Assembly (NCBI RefSeq): GCF_004769555.1
Contig: NZ_RQFY01000004.1
Span: 806,001 to 870,000, forward strand
Origin: Leptospira koniambonensis
GTDB taxonomy: Bacteria > Spirochaetota > Leptospiria > Leptospirales > Leptospiraceae
Direction of reading: 5' to 3'
Length of the DNA stretch: 64,000 nucleotides
Made by a program: the position numbers and the translations under genes. Position 1 is the first letter of the stretch; each line of letters begins with the position of its first letter. Below are positions 40,427-48,504 of this stretch, piece by piece. The notes beneath the pieces were generated by a model that saw only the letters and a program-made list of their open reading frames with translations, did not search any database and was not told where the DNA came from.

Positions 40427-40726
40427 TTAAGAAACTCTCCGGTTAGCTTCTCTGAGTTCCGAAGCAAATTCTCTCGGAAGTTCTCGATTCGCTTTATCTA
40501 ATATCGGAGAATGTAATCTTTTAGAAGCATATTCCAAACAAGCTTCGATATCCAAAACCTTAATATTTGGATATTCATTCAGGATTTCACGGTATCCGAA
40601 TCCTAGAAAAATCATATCTAATATTTCTAAAACTCGGATCGAGGTTCCCCGGATGACTGGTTTACCTCCGCAGATGGAAGGATGAGAGATAATACGGTCT
40701 AGTGTTTTTTTTGTATCTGTTTCCAT
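40427..40726 (-). CDS. DUF433 family protein (antitoxin-like)
   Basis: About 99 residues from ATG 40726 that match DUF433: LDRIISHPSICGGKPVIRGTSIRV, then an HTH-like helical part (GYREILNEYPNIKVLDIEACLEYA). DUF433 proteins are often the DNA-binding antitoxin partner of a PIN-like toxin (family knowledge). No such partner lies downstream, where the nuoI terminator follows, or upstream, so it looks like an orphan. TATAAT sits four bases before the ATG, which could give a leaderless or near-leaderless message. A TTG at 40750 would add eight residues. Confidence 0.78.
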   Translation of the reverse strand: METDTKKTLDRIISHPSICGGKPVIRGTSIRVLEILDMIFLGFGYREILNEYPNIKVLDIEACLEYASKRLHSPILDKANRELPREFASELREANRRVS

Positions 40727-40992
40727 TCTAATTATACAACAAAGCCCCAAACCAAATTTTGAATCTTAAATTCTGAAGTCTGAAATTTTTCCTAGGAAAG
40801 AAATAATCCCTAAGATTTAGGGAATGAACAGCTTGCTGAAAAAATCTAGAAGTAATAAAGAGAATAAAAAATGTATAAAAGTAATTAAAATACTCTTAGA
40901 ATAGAAAATTCAGCACAAATCGAGCTAAGTCAATCCTTAGAAAAAGAATTCGATTCGAAGCAGGGCCGCTTCGCAGATCATATTCTATTCTT

Positions 40993-41009
40993 AACACTTT
41001 TTGAGTGTT
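40993..41009. promoter_or_regulatory. Operator candidate in front of the XRE regulator
   Basis: AACACT(TTTTG)AGTGTT is a 6-bp-arm inverted repeat ending six bases before the regulator ATG at 41016. Its place over the translation start region suggests autorepression. The surrounding 250 bp hold no gene; another dyad, TCCCTAA(GAT)TTAGGGA, lies at 40807-40823. Confidence 0.4.
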
Positions 41010-41015
41010 CAAAAT

Positions 41016-41480
41016 ATGGAAAACGGCTCCATCGAATCAATATATGTTAAAATAGGTGATGTCTTCCGATATTGCCGGATGGAGAAAGGTCTCTCTTTAA
41101 AGGAACTTGCCGACGCTCTTAAAAAAGAATATGGAGTACCGTTCAATCCCAACCTTTTAGGAAAAATAGAAAGGGGAGAATCCAGATTACTTACTCACGA
41201 TTTTATCAATCTTTGTTTGTTCTTTCGTTTGGAGCTAAAAGCTTTCTTAGACAAAGATAAGAAGAATATTCACGAAACTGCTCTAGGTGATCTAACGGAA
41301 GATCCTGCAATTCGTAGAATCTTGATCTTCATTAGCGAGAACAGAGCTTCTAAAGGATTTGTTACCTTCTTAGAGGAGTTCCTAAAATTTATGGGACCAC
41401 AATTAATCCGAATGAGTAAAGATACAGATCCTAAAAATTTAAAAGCTGCTTCTCCAAAGAAGAAGGGCCGCAAGCCTTAA
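41016..41480 (+). CDS. XRE-family helix-turn-helix protein
   Basis: A protein of about 154 residues whose first 75 form a Cro/CI-type HTH: VFRYCRMEKGLSLKELADALKKEYG, then NPNLLGKIERGESRLL as recognition region. The C-terminal half is helical (FVTFLEEFLKFMGPQLI) with a basic tail (KKKGRKP) and no known domain. The start ATG 41016 is preferred to TTG 41001. It stands alone with about 200 bp on each side, so it is probably a self-regulating transcription factor with unknown targets. Confidence 0.8.
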   Translation: MENGSIESIYVKIGDVFRYCRMEKGLSLKELADALKKEYGVPFNPNLLGKIERGESRLLTHDFINLCLFFRLELKAFLDKDKKNIHETALGDLTEDPAIRRILIFISENRASKGFVTFLEEFLKFMGPQLIRMSKDTDPKNLKAASPKKKGRKP

Positions 41481-41688
41481 TCATCCCTTTAGTAATTCAT
41501 TTCTTCTTCTTTATAAAATATAGAACAAACTTTACTCGTTGAATTCGAACGAACCTTCGAAATAAAAATTTTATTTATTTCAGAAATTATATTATCTCGA
41601 TTCGAAAATAAGTGAGAATTAAGAGGCTTATATTACCCTGTCGTTTAAATACATAAAACCTCCAAATCAAAACTATAGAGGGATCATA

Positions 41689-43488
41689 ATGAAGAGAATC
41701 ATCATCCGGGGTGTATATACTCTGGTTATCATAGGACTTCTCGGTGGGTCATTCGTGGCTTGTAACGATAAGTCTTCGTCAAACGGAGCTGAAGTAGGAA
41801 TTCTTTCTAGTCTTCTTCCTTCTAAAAGCGGAAATGGATCTAAGTTATTTGCAGCTAGCACTTATTTTCATAACGAGATTTTTCCACCACATTGGTTGAA
41901 TTGGACCACTGATGGTGCGAACCCAATTGAAACTGGACCTACTTTCTTAACTCGCGGTTTGAAGTGTAGTGGTCGTTATTGCGATGATGTAAATCTTCTC
42001 GCAAGCGAATCCGGATACACTCAAACTAATAGCTGGTGGACAGATTGGTTTTCTGAAGAAGGAACCAACTATCGTGTTTGCGATAATAATGCATTCGTAA
42101 CCGGTATTAAATGTTCGGGAAGTTATTGTGATAACGTTTCATTAAAATGTTCTCAATTAAACAATAATGGTGTAAGAACAGGATGTTATTGGACTTCCGG
42201 TATTTCTGAAGAAGACGGCGGAAAATTCGTAGCTCCTGAATCTATGTATATTGCTGGTGCAAGCTGTAATGGTCGTTATTGCGATAACATGAGCTTATAT
42301 CTTTGCCAAGCTGATAACGGCGGACCAAACGTTGATCAAGATGCACTTGCTCAACAATTTGCACCTCGTTTGAGATTCGATCAAGAGACTACTACAGGTT
42401 CCGGAGATTCTGGAAAATGTTTTACTAGCGACCCTCAAACTTATTACACTCAAAGAGCTGCTGGAGTTGCTCCACAAGATCTTTGTAATAAAGATTATTC
42501 TACGATTTCAAATAACCAAGTTCCTATTTTTTATGAGACTTCTCTAGTTGGAACGAATGCAGTTCTTATTAGATACTGGTTCTTCTACGCTTGGCAAAGT
42601 ACTTGTTTCTTAAGTTTCGGAAGCCACGCCGCTGACTGGGAAGGGATGAGCGTCCTAGTAGTAAACGGACAAATGAAACGAGTTGCTTGGTCTCAACACT
42701 CCGGATGGTATTCCAAGGAAGCTGGTAACTTTGAAGTTGCAAATGGTACTCACCCAGTTGCATACGTTGGTAAAAACGCACATGGGTCTTTCCATGACAG
42801 TGGTGGATCCGGCGGATGTTTATATTTCGAAGATTTCAGAAATCCAGGCGGCAATGATTATCACCAAGACACTTGGAATAATCTAGTTCGATTGAGAAGA
42901 GGTGGAGATGCTCCTAGTTGGATGAATTGCCAAGGAAGCGGATGTTTCGATGGAATTGGTCACCCAATGGAAAGAGGAGACTGGCGTTCCAACGCAGGTT
43001 GCGGATCTGACGGTTGTGGTAAATCTTCCGTAGGAGGAAGCATTCCTTTCGTAAACGATCCTATAGGTTTGGAATATTCAGCGATCTCTGCTAAACATAG
43101 CGGCAAGGTATTAGATGTCTCCGGTGTAAGCACTAGCGACAATGTTAATATTTGGCAATGGACGAATGTTGGCCAAGACAATCAAAAATGGGCACTTGAG
43201 TCTACAGGTGACGGATACTTTAGATTTATCGCAAAACATAGCGGCAAATGTATGAATGTGAAGGGTGGATCTACTGCAGCAGGAATGAATGTAATTCAAT
43301 ATTCTTGCGGCGGAGGAAACAATGAAAGATTCCAATTACTCTCTTACGGAGATGGATTCTTTGCTCTCCAAGCAAAACATAGCAGCCAATGTTTGGATAT
43401 TGCAGGCGGTGCGACTGGAGACGGAGGTCTCTTGATCCAATGGCCTTGTGCTTGGACTGATAACGAAAAGTTCCAGTTCTTACGCTAA
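41689..43488 (+). CDS. Large lipoprotein with Cys repeats, Vps62-like domain and ricin-type lectin
   Basis: A 599-residue exported lipoprotein (signal ending GSFVAC, Cys25). Three cysteine-containing units about 50 residues apart follow: LKCSGRYCDDVNL (91-103), IKCSGSYCDNVSL (140-152) and ASCNGRYCDNMSL (191-203), the first two with a downstream Trp and SEE. Residues about 225-420 resemble Vps62-related proteins (YWFFYAWQ, GSHAADWEGMSVLV). Residues about 465-599 are a ricin-type beta-trefoil with three QxW-like repeats (NIWQWTNVGQDNQKW, NVIQYSCGGGNNERF, LLIQWPCAWTDNEKF). The lectin implies carbohydrate binding at the cell surface. Gene position between an XRE regulator and a strong terminator suggests a single-gene unit. 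An unusual build; the function is not known. Confidence 0.82.
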   Translation: MKRIIIRGVYTLVIIGLLGGSFVACNDKSSSNGAEVGILSSLLPSKSGNGSKLFAASTYFHNEIFPPHWLNWTTDGANPIETGPTFLTRGLKCSGRYCDDVNLLASESGYTQTNSWWTDWFSEEGTNYRVCDNNAFVTGIKCSGSYCDNVSLKCSQLNNNGVRTGCYWTSGISEEDGGKFVAPESMYIAGASCNGRYCDNMSLYLCQADNGGPNVDQDALAQQFAPRLRFDQETTTGSGDSGKCFTSDPQTYYTQRAAGVAPQDLCNKDYSTISNNQVPIFYETSLVGTNAVLIRYWFFYAWQSTCFLSFGSHAADWEGMSVLVVNGQMKRVAWSQHSGWYSKEAGNFEVANGTHPVAYVGKNAHGSFHDSGGSGGCLYFEDFRNPGGNDYHQDTWNNLVRLRRGGDAPSWMNCQGSGCFDGIGHPMERGDWRSNAGCGSDGCGKSSVGGSIPFVNDPIGLEYSAISAKHSGKVLDVSGVSTSDNVNIWQWTNVGQDNQKWALESTGDGYFRFIAKHSGKCMNVKGGSTAAGMNVIQYSCGGGNNERFQLLSYGDGFFALQAKHSSQCLDIAGGATGDGGLLIQWPCAWTDNEKFQFLR

Positions 43489-43527
43489 AATACGGGGCGG
43501 GAAAAACCGCCACGTCATACGAAAAGG

Positions 43528-43560
43528 TAAGGCTCTCGATTTTCGGGGGCCTTATTTTTT
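43528..43560 (+). terminator. Strong rho-independent terminator
   Basis: TAAGGCTCTCGA (43528-43539) pairs with TCGGGGGCCTTA (43543-43554) over 12 bp including two G.U pairs, with a TTT loop and six T residues after the stem. It closes the ricin-lectin lipoprotein gene 40 bases after its stop. Confidence 0.9.
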
Positions 43561-43630
43561 CTGCTTCCGCAGAATCGGAATATCCCAAAAATTAGCAGAA
43601 ATCCTTTTTTTCGGCCCGATTGAACTAAAA

Positions 43631-44161
43631 ATGCAAGGTCTTTCCCAACAGGAATTCATCAATCTATACGAGTCTTGCAAGAATACAGTGTATCATTTCC
43701 TGCTCAAACTTTCAGGAAATCCCGAAATTGCCGAAGATTTGACTCAAGAGACATTCTTAAAAGCCTTCGAGGTCATGGATCGCTTTGACCCAGATAGGGG
43801 AAGCTTCTCCTCTTGGTCTTGCACGATCGCTAAAAATCTTTATTTTAAATATTTCAATCGTACAAAGAAGGAAACGGGGAACGTCTCAATTAATGTAGAG
43901 AATTTTCCCGAACTTTCAGGGGGAAATCATGAAGATCCTCTTGAATTAGAAAAAAATTCTCTTAATTTAGCGTTAAAAGATGGGGTCTCCCGTCTTCCTG
44001 AGCCTGAAAAGAGTATAATATTACTGAAGGAAATTCAAAAGAAAACTCTTAAGGAGACTGCGGATGCTCTCGGGATATCTGAGAGGACCGTTAGTCGTCG
44101 TTTGCTTAGCGCGTTCAGATTATTAAGAACGCATCTCGAAGCGGAAGGGATCGGACTATAA
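43631..44161 (+). CDS. ECF-type RNA polymerase sigma factor
   Basis: About 176 residues from ATG 43631. Region 2 is YHFLLKLSGNPEIAEDLTQETFLKAFEVMDRFD followed by the -10 recognition helix around SFSSWSCTIAKNLYFKYFNR. Region 4 is LPEPEKSIILLKEIQKKTLKE with the HTH ALGISERTVSRRL. A longer frame reaches back to 43448 but would run through the terminator hairpin and lacks domain support. The FecR-type anti-sigma gene begins one base after its stop, the classical arrangement for signal-controlled sigma factors. Confidence 0.92.
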   Translation: MQGLSQQEFINLYESCKNTVYHFLLKLSGNPEIAEDLTQETFLKAFEVMDRFDPDRGSFSSWSCTIAKNLYFKYFNRTKKETGNVSINVENFPELSGGNHEDPLELEKNSLNLALKDGVSRLPEPEKSIILLKEIQKKTLKETADALGISERTVSRRLLSAFRLLRTHLEAEGIGL

Positions 44162-44162
44162 G

Positions 44163-45524
44163 ATGGCATTACATACCCAACAGTCAAATAGTTTCGAAGA
44201 CCTGCTAGAGTTATATCTTTCCGGCGAGTTAGATGCAGCCGGGAAGAAACAACTATTGGAGATTGTATTAAAGGATCCGGAAAGAGCGGCCGAATACCGA
44301 AAAATTACTCAAATACAATCTCAGCTTAGAACATCCAGTGCTTCCCTCGAATTAAAAAACCTTTCTCCTCAGACCTCATCTAAAAAAATCCTTCCTTTCC
44401 CTAAACCTGCTGTTTATCTCGCTACCGCGGCTTTAGTATTTGCATCTTTTGGAATATATTTCTATCGAAATTCTTCGATCAAAAAGGGAGAAGCCACTTT
44501 AGACAAGTTCACTTATTCTTATGGTGATTGTTCTATCGAAGGTAAAACTTCTCAAGCTGGCGAAGATGTTTCCGGTAAAAGGATCGTATCCGGAAAATCT
44601 TCCGTATGTGATGTTCAGCTAGAAGGAGAAAAGAGCGTAGCTGTTAGAGCACTGCCTAATACAGACTTCACTGCTGAACGTAAAGAAAACGCAATCCATG
44701 TTTCTCTTGGATACGGCACCATCCTTTTGGATAGCCAAGGTCCTAAAGATTCTGAGAATATCTCCATAGGCTCTGATGATTTCAGATTGATATTAGAAGG
44801 AACTAAGGTCGCGGTCAATAAAGGACGGACTGATTCTTCTCTTTCTGTAAAAGTATTAGAGGGAAAAGTCAGATTAGAATCTGGAGATGCTATCTTCTTT
44901 GAGTCTGTCTCTAGTTGGTTAACTAAGGAAGAGATTGCTCTACTCGCAAAAGAATATCCAATATTATTTGATAAACAACAATTAACGATAGAATCAGGAC
45001 AACAACTTGCATGGAAAGGATTCTCTCCTGCGAGAATGAAAGGTCTTAAAAAGATCGAAGATTCTATCAAGGCTAGTAAAAAGTCCCAGCCTAGTGCTCA
45101 GCTTGACGAGACTTTGATAAAAAGCCTAAAACCTCATGTGGATTCACTACCTAAAGATCCGTTCTTAATCTCTCCTAAAGAACTCAAAAATTCCCTCAAA
45201 AAAATACTCCCTGACGAAAAAGCCGATCTAGAAAGAAAGTTCGCGAGTATGGTCCGCTTCCCTCCAAAAGATCTGAAAGAAAGAGAACAACTGATGGAAT
45301 TGGTGAAGAAGGTGGATAAAGCATCCATTACGGATATTTTAAATGGCAAAGGTCCGGGCGGTGTAACTCAAGCAATCTCTCAAGAAGTTCGTATTCTTTA
45401 TCTGAAAGATGGGTCTATGGAAAGAGGGATTATCTATCAACAAGATAGCTTCTACGTAGTATTAAGACCTGATGGTAACCTGATCATCCCTGTAGATGCT
45501 GTAGAAAGAATAGAATCGGAGTAA
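44163..45524 (+). CDS. FecR-domain anti-sigma-like membrane protein
   Basis: A 453-residue single-pass protein. Residues 1-60 are a short zinc-finger-less anti-sigma-type cytoplasmic helical region (FEDLLELYLSGELDAAGKKQLLEIV), followed by a TM helix (about 80-97) and a periplasmic FecR-like domain (about 110-260, with VSLGYGTILLDSQGPK and LEGTKVAVNKG). A helical region comes next, then a C-terminal module VRILYLKDGSMERGIIYQQD...LIIPVDAVERIE. Adjacent to the ECF sigma gene, it very likely holds that factor until a periplasmic signal arrives. Targets cannot be told. Confidence 0.88.
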   Translation: MALHTQQSNSFEDLLELYLSGELDAAGKKQLLEIVLKDPERAAEYRKITQIQSQLRTSSASLELKNLSPQTSSKKILPFPKPAVYLATAALVFASFGIYFYRNSSIKKGEATLDKFTYSYGDCSIEGKTSQAGEDVSGKRIVSGKSSVCDVQLEGEKSVAVRALPNTDFTAERKENAIHVSLGYGTILLDSQGPKDSENISIGSDDFRLILEGTKVAVNKGRTDSSLSVKVLEGKVRLESGDAIFFESVSSWLTKEEIALLAKEYPILFDKQQLTIESGQQLAWKGFSPARMKGLKKIEDSIKASKKSQPSAQLDETLIKSLKPHVDSLPKDPFLISPKELKNSLKKILPDEKADLERKFASMVRFPPKDLKEREQLMELVKKVDKASITDILNGKGPGGVTQAISQEVRILYLKDGSMERGIIYQQDSFYVVLRPDGNLIIPVDAVERIESE

Positions 45525-45553
45525 TCTACACTCGCGTTGCTTATCAAATCTGC

Positions 45554-46243
45554 TTAATCTGGATTCGCTACATTCTTCTTCCAGAATGGAAGATATAAGA
45601 TAGTAAATACGATCACTCCTAAGGCCTGCATCCAAAGGATATAAATAGGCCAAGGACCTAAATAATCCATCAAAGAACCTGCAGCAGATTTTTCCCTCAT
45701 ATATCCATAGTTTGTTTCTAATGCAAAATCTATAATTAAAGCAACAACTACATAAATCTGGCTATAAAGGACTGATCTAAGTACTGCTCCCTTTCTGGGA
45801 GTTAACTCCAGGCCGAATACAACATAAAGAGCAGAAATCACCAATCCGGAATGTGCGATGAAAAATATAAAAAAGTAAATATGAGGAAAAGTAACGGAAA
45901 GATCCGGAGTGATGACTCCTTGCATAGAACCAGCAATTACCCAAAAATAAGAAAGTTCTGCAAGTGTTCTATTCCGAGTAAATAGTGCCAGTGAAGTTAC
46001 TATCGCTGACCAATTACAAAATTCCATAGGCAGGTCATAACGTATCTGCCAATATCCTGAATTAATTCTATATATTACATAAACGAAATAGTTTAAAAGA
46101 AGAATGGCGCCTAAAATGTATCCGATTGTATTTTTGGTTTTAAGAGAAGCAAATTTTCTGCCGAAGTATGGAAGGCAGAATCCGAGAAATGCAGTAAGAA
46201 AAAGTATAATAAAATGGAGAGGGCTCCAATGTTCGAATCTCAT
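45554..46243 (-). CDS. TIGR02206/YwaF family membrane protein
   Basis: A 229-residue integral membrane protein with about seven TM helices. The segment YDLPMEFCNWSAIVTSLALF and ELSYFWVIAGSMQGVITPDLSVTFPHIYFFIFFIAHSG match the TIGR02206 profile (normally LPLHLCdwa and ElaYFWglaGtlqal.TPdl), conserved but of unknown function. It converges on the anti-sigma gene and lies downstream of the thioesterase (45-nt gap), so it may be part of the TetR-controlled transcript. Confidence 0.82.
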   Translation of the reverse strand: MRFEHWSPLHFIILFLTAFLGFCLPYFGRKFASLKTKNTIGYILGAILLLNYFVYVIYRINSGYWQIRYDLPMEFCNWSAIVTSLALFTRNRTLAELSYFWVIAGSMQGVITPDLSVTFPHIYFFIFFIAHSGLVISALYVVFGLELTPRKGAVLRSVLYSQIYVVVALIIDFALETNYGYMREKSAAGSLMDYLGPWPIYILWMQALGVIVFTILYLPFWKKNVANPD

Positions 46244-46288
46244 CGAAGCTACCCTCTCCTTACGTTAGTGAAATTTCAAATCATAAAT

Positions 46289-47113
46289 TCAATCAAAGAG
46301 AGACTTATTTTTTACACTGAAGATCATTTTCATTTCTTCTTCGGTGAATTGATGAGGTCTTTTTCTTTTTAGATCCATAAAGAGCCCATGTACTATCGAA
46401 GTAAGGATCAATTTTTTGGTCTTTTTAGAGAAAACATCATGACGAAATGCCAATCGATTCTTCTCAGCTTTTTGATAAACGGTAACGACTACAAAATCAT
46501 CTGGAAAACCCATTGTATCAAAATAATTCAACTCCGCTTTGTAGACTACTGGGCCGATCCCTTTTGCCTGTAATGAATGTAGATCCAAGCCACATTGGTA
46601 AGAAGAACGGATCCTTGCATCATCCAAATAATATTGGATTGTTTCTAGATTTACTTTACCTTCTGGATCCATCTCTGCCCAACCTACGCTGATAGGATGA
46701 TAGAACGCATAAGGATAATCTTCTTCGGAATAGAAGACTTCTTCCGTATCATCAAAAAGGCTTAAAACAAATTTTGCCTTACATACTAATACAGAATCGG
46801 AAGCTCGAAAGATTTCTTGCATAATCTCTGTGGATTCTGGATCGGAGTGAAGAATGTCTGTAGTAACGATTGCATCTTCTGGATATTTTAGCTCTGCTTT
46901 GTATTCTATCTCGCATTGGCGGACTACTAAGCGGTCTGAACTTAGGATTGTTTCTCCTTCTTCTTTTAAAAGTTGGAAGGTTTTAATCCTAGCTTCTTCA
47001 AAATAACTTTGGTAGGTTCCGTTGTTTACATGCCCGTTAACATCTATATCAGATTTACGGACAGGAACGGTGAAGGATGTGATAATCTTATCCGTTTTTT
47101 CCATGAGCCTCAT
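46289..47113 (-). CDS. Double-hotdog acyl-CoA thioesterase-like protein
   Basis: A 274-residue protein with two hotdog domains. The first (about 10-135) has the 4HBT-type active-site region DIDVNGHVNNGTYQSYFEEA (Asp and the HVNN loop). The second (about 140-265) is degenerate, with EMDPEGKVNLETIQYYLDDA. It probably hydrolyses acyl-CoA or acyl-ACP. The start ATG 47113 has GGAGG seven bases upstream, preferred over an ATG three codons in. It is divergent from a TetR gene, with both operators between them, so TetR control of fatty-acid-related metabolism is inferred. Confidence 0.85.
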   Translation of the reverse strand: MRLMEKTDKIITSFTVPVRKSDIDVNGHVNNGTYQSYFEEARIKTFQLLKEEGETILSSDRLVVRQCEIEYKAELKYPEDAIVTTDILHSDPESTEIMQEIFRASDSVLVCKAKFVLSLFDDTEEVFYSEEDYPYAFYHPISVGWAEMDPEGKVNLETIQYYLDDARIRSSYQCGLDLHSLQAKGIGPVVYKAELNYFDTMGFPDDFVVVTVYQKAEKNRLAFRHDVFSKKTKKLILTSIVHGLFMDLKRKRPHQFTEEEMKMIFSVKNKSLFD

Positions 47114-47125
47114 AAAAAGCCTCCG

Positions 47126-47143
47126 GTAGACAGAGTGGTCTAC
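47126..47143. promoter_or_regulatory. TetR operator candidate O1
   Basis: GTAGAC-N6-GTCTAC (AGAGTG spacer), the same 6-bp arms as O2 at 47169-47186. It lies between the thioesterase ribosome-binding site and its likely promoter, where a bound repressor would block that gene. The spacing between dyad centres is about 43 bp, roughly four helical turns. Confidence 0.7.
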
Positions 47144-47161
47144 TTGATTAATTCCAGAATA

Positions 47162-47193
47162 AATTGTGGTAGACAGATCAGTCTACCACAATT
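47162..47193. promoter_or_regulatory. TetR operator O2, over the tetR promoter
   Basis: A near-perfect 32-bp palindrome: 13-bp arms (47162-47174 and 47181-47193) around GATC with one mismatched pair. Core GTAGAC-N6-GTCTAC is shared with O1. A matching promoter for the TetR gene overlaps it: -35 TAGACA at 47170-47175 and -10 TATAAT at 47193-47198 with 17-bp spacing. So the regulator would repress itself as well as the divergent thioesterase. Confidence 0.85.
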
Positions 47194-47213
47194 ATAATCA
47201 AAGCTGAAAAAAG

Positions 47214-47810
47214 ATGAGAATCCAAAAGGACTTAATTCGGTCGGAAGACCCTGCAAAGGACAGGATCTTAAAAGCGGCTTTCAAATTATTTTATTCAAAG
47301 GGTTATCCCAATACAGGAATAAACGAAATTTTAGAAGAGGCCGGAGCCTTTAAGAAGAGTTTATATACCCATTTTCCTTCCAAAAAGGATCTAGGTAAGG
47401 CATACCTTTTGGAACAAGAAGAAGCTATATTAGGTTTTGTTAAAAGGATCGCGAAGAGGGAAAAAAAATATTCAGACTTTATCAAATCATGGATGAAGAT
47501 GTTGAGAAGAGGACTGAAAAATACTTATATCTATGGCTGCCCTTACGCAAATTTATCCAATCAAACACATGATGAACCTGAGATCTCAGATTTTGTAAAG
47601 GTTGCTTTGAACCGCTGGGTAAATGATTTTGAATTTTGTCTGAAAGATATTATTTGGAGTTTTAAAAAGGCAAAAACTGAATCTGAGCTGAAAGAAATTT
47701 CAGAAAGTATTCTTTTTTATTACCAAGGCGCCTTACAGCTATATGGAATGTCAGGAGATTTCAAACATATTCATCGCTTGGAAAAATCACTTTTATCTTT
47801 AGACAAATAA
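47214..47810 (+). CDS. TetR-family transcriptional regulator
   Basis: A 198-residue TetR/AcrR protein. The N-terminal HTH is complete: ILKAAFKLFYSKGYPNTGINEILEEAGAFKKSLYTHFPSKKDLGKAYL. The C-terminal ligand domain is helical, with the GCPYANLSNQ segment resembling the TetR_C subgroup of LmrA/YxaF type. Its own gene and the divergent thioesterase both carry operator copies, so it is probably a repressor released by an acyl-type ligand. The start is supported by GAAAAAAG upstream, a weak site. Confidence 0.92.
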   Translation: MRIQKDLIRSEDPAKDRILKAAFKLFYSKGYPNTGINEILEEAGAFKKSLYTHFPSKKDLGKAYLLEQEEAILGFVKRIAKREKKYSDFIKSWMKMLRRGLKNTYIYGCPYANLSNQTHDEPEISDFVKVALNRWVNDFEFCLKDIIWSFKKAKTESELKEISESILFYYQGALQLYGMSGDFKHIHRLEKSLLSLDK

Positions 47811-47830
47811 TATTATATTTTTAAAATATA

Positions 47831-48427
47831 TCAGTCCCAAATTGAATTAGCACATTCTACCAAATCGCCGGCAAAATAATGAGGGAAAGAGTAAGCTAAT
47901 TTTCCAGTGATTGGATTTAGATCTCTGTAAGAAACCGAATCTATTCTTAAAGTGTCCGATTCATCTCTATAAATTTTGAATTTCAAATGAAGTTTGAACT
48001 TATTTTTTCCATATTTGAAACTTGTATTGTCTTTGCATGATTTAAAACAACTATCGAATACCTCTTCAGCGTTTCGGTTGGCACGGAGAGTAAGTGATTG
48101 CTCTTTACAATTGAAGGAACATTCGTCTGGATCAGAAGGTTCGTACGGAAATTCTATGAGTACTTCTTTGTTTCCTTCGGTCTTATATGATCCATGGATT
48201 ACCGGTACTAATTCGCCTGGTCTTCTGCTCCTCATTATTGCACTGGATTGAGGATCCAGGATTAATTCCAAACCGCTGATCTCTAAATATAGTTTAGAAT
48301 CTATTTTGGGAAAATTTTTTTCCCAGTTTAAACATACAGTTTTATTTGCCGGCTGAGCTCCTAAGAAAAAAGGAATACCGAATAAAAAACAAAATAGAAT
48401 GGAGAATAAGAATAACTTAACTTTCAT
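47831..48427 (-). CDS. Secreted hypothetical protein
   Basis: A 198-residue protein with an N-terminal signal peptide (hydrophobic residues about 5-23, then GAQPANKT; the site looks like signal peptidase I, not a lipobox). The mature part is beta-rich with six cysteines, among them DECSFNCKEQ and DSCFKSCKD. These probably form disulfides in the periplasm. I recognise no domain. It is convergent with the tetR gene and separated from the next minus-strand gene by about 80 bp. Confidence 0.72.
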   Translation of the reverse strand: MKVKLFLFSILFCFLFGIPFFLGAQPANKTVCLNWEKNFPKIDSKLYLEISGLELILDPQSSAIMRSRRPGELVPVIHGSYKTEGNKEVLIEFPYEPSDPDECSFNCKEQSLTLRANRNAEEVFDSCFKSCKDNTSFKYGKNKFKLHLKFKIYRDESDTLRIDSVSYRDLNPITGKLAYSFPHYFAGDLVECANSIWD

Positions 48428-48504
48428 CTGGTTGGAAGATTATTTTATAATGAGTTAGGATAGTCTACCAGCAGAAAAATCTGGTTTTCATTACAGATTT
48501 AGCA

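Noticed and set aside
40824..40904. 26-codon frame MNSLLKKSRS... upstream of the XRE gene
   Set aside because: Very short, Lys-rich by virtue of A-rich sequence, poorly spaced ribosome-binding site; no support.
43448..43630. 61-residue extension of the ECF sigma factor
   Set aside because: Runs back through the terminator hairpin and the end of the lectin gene; the sigma domain begins at 43631.
47811..47835. A+T-rich dyad TATATTTT/AAAATATA after tetR
   Set aside because: Loop too short and no G+C in the stem; likely just A+T-rich sequence between convergent genes.
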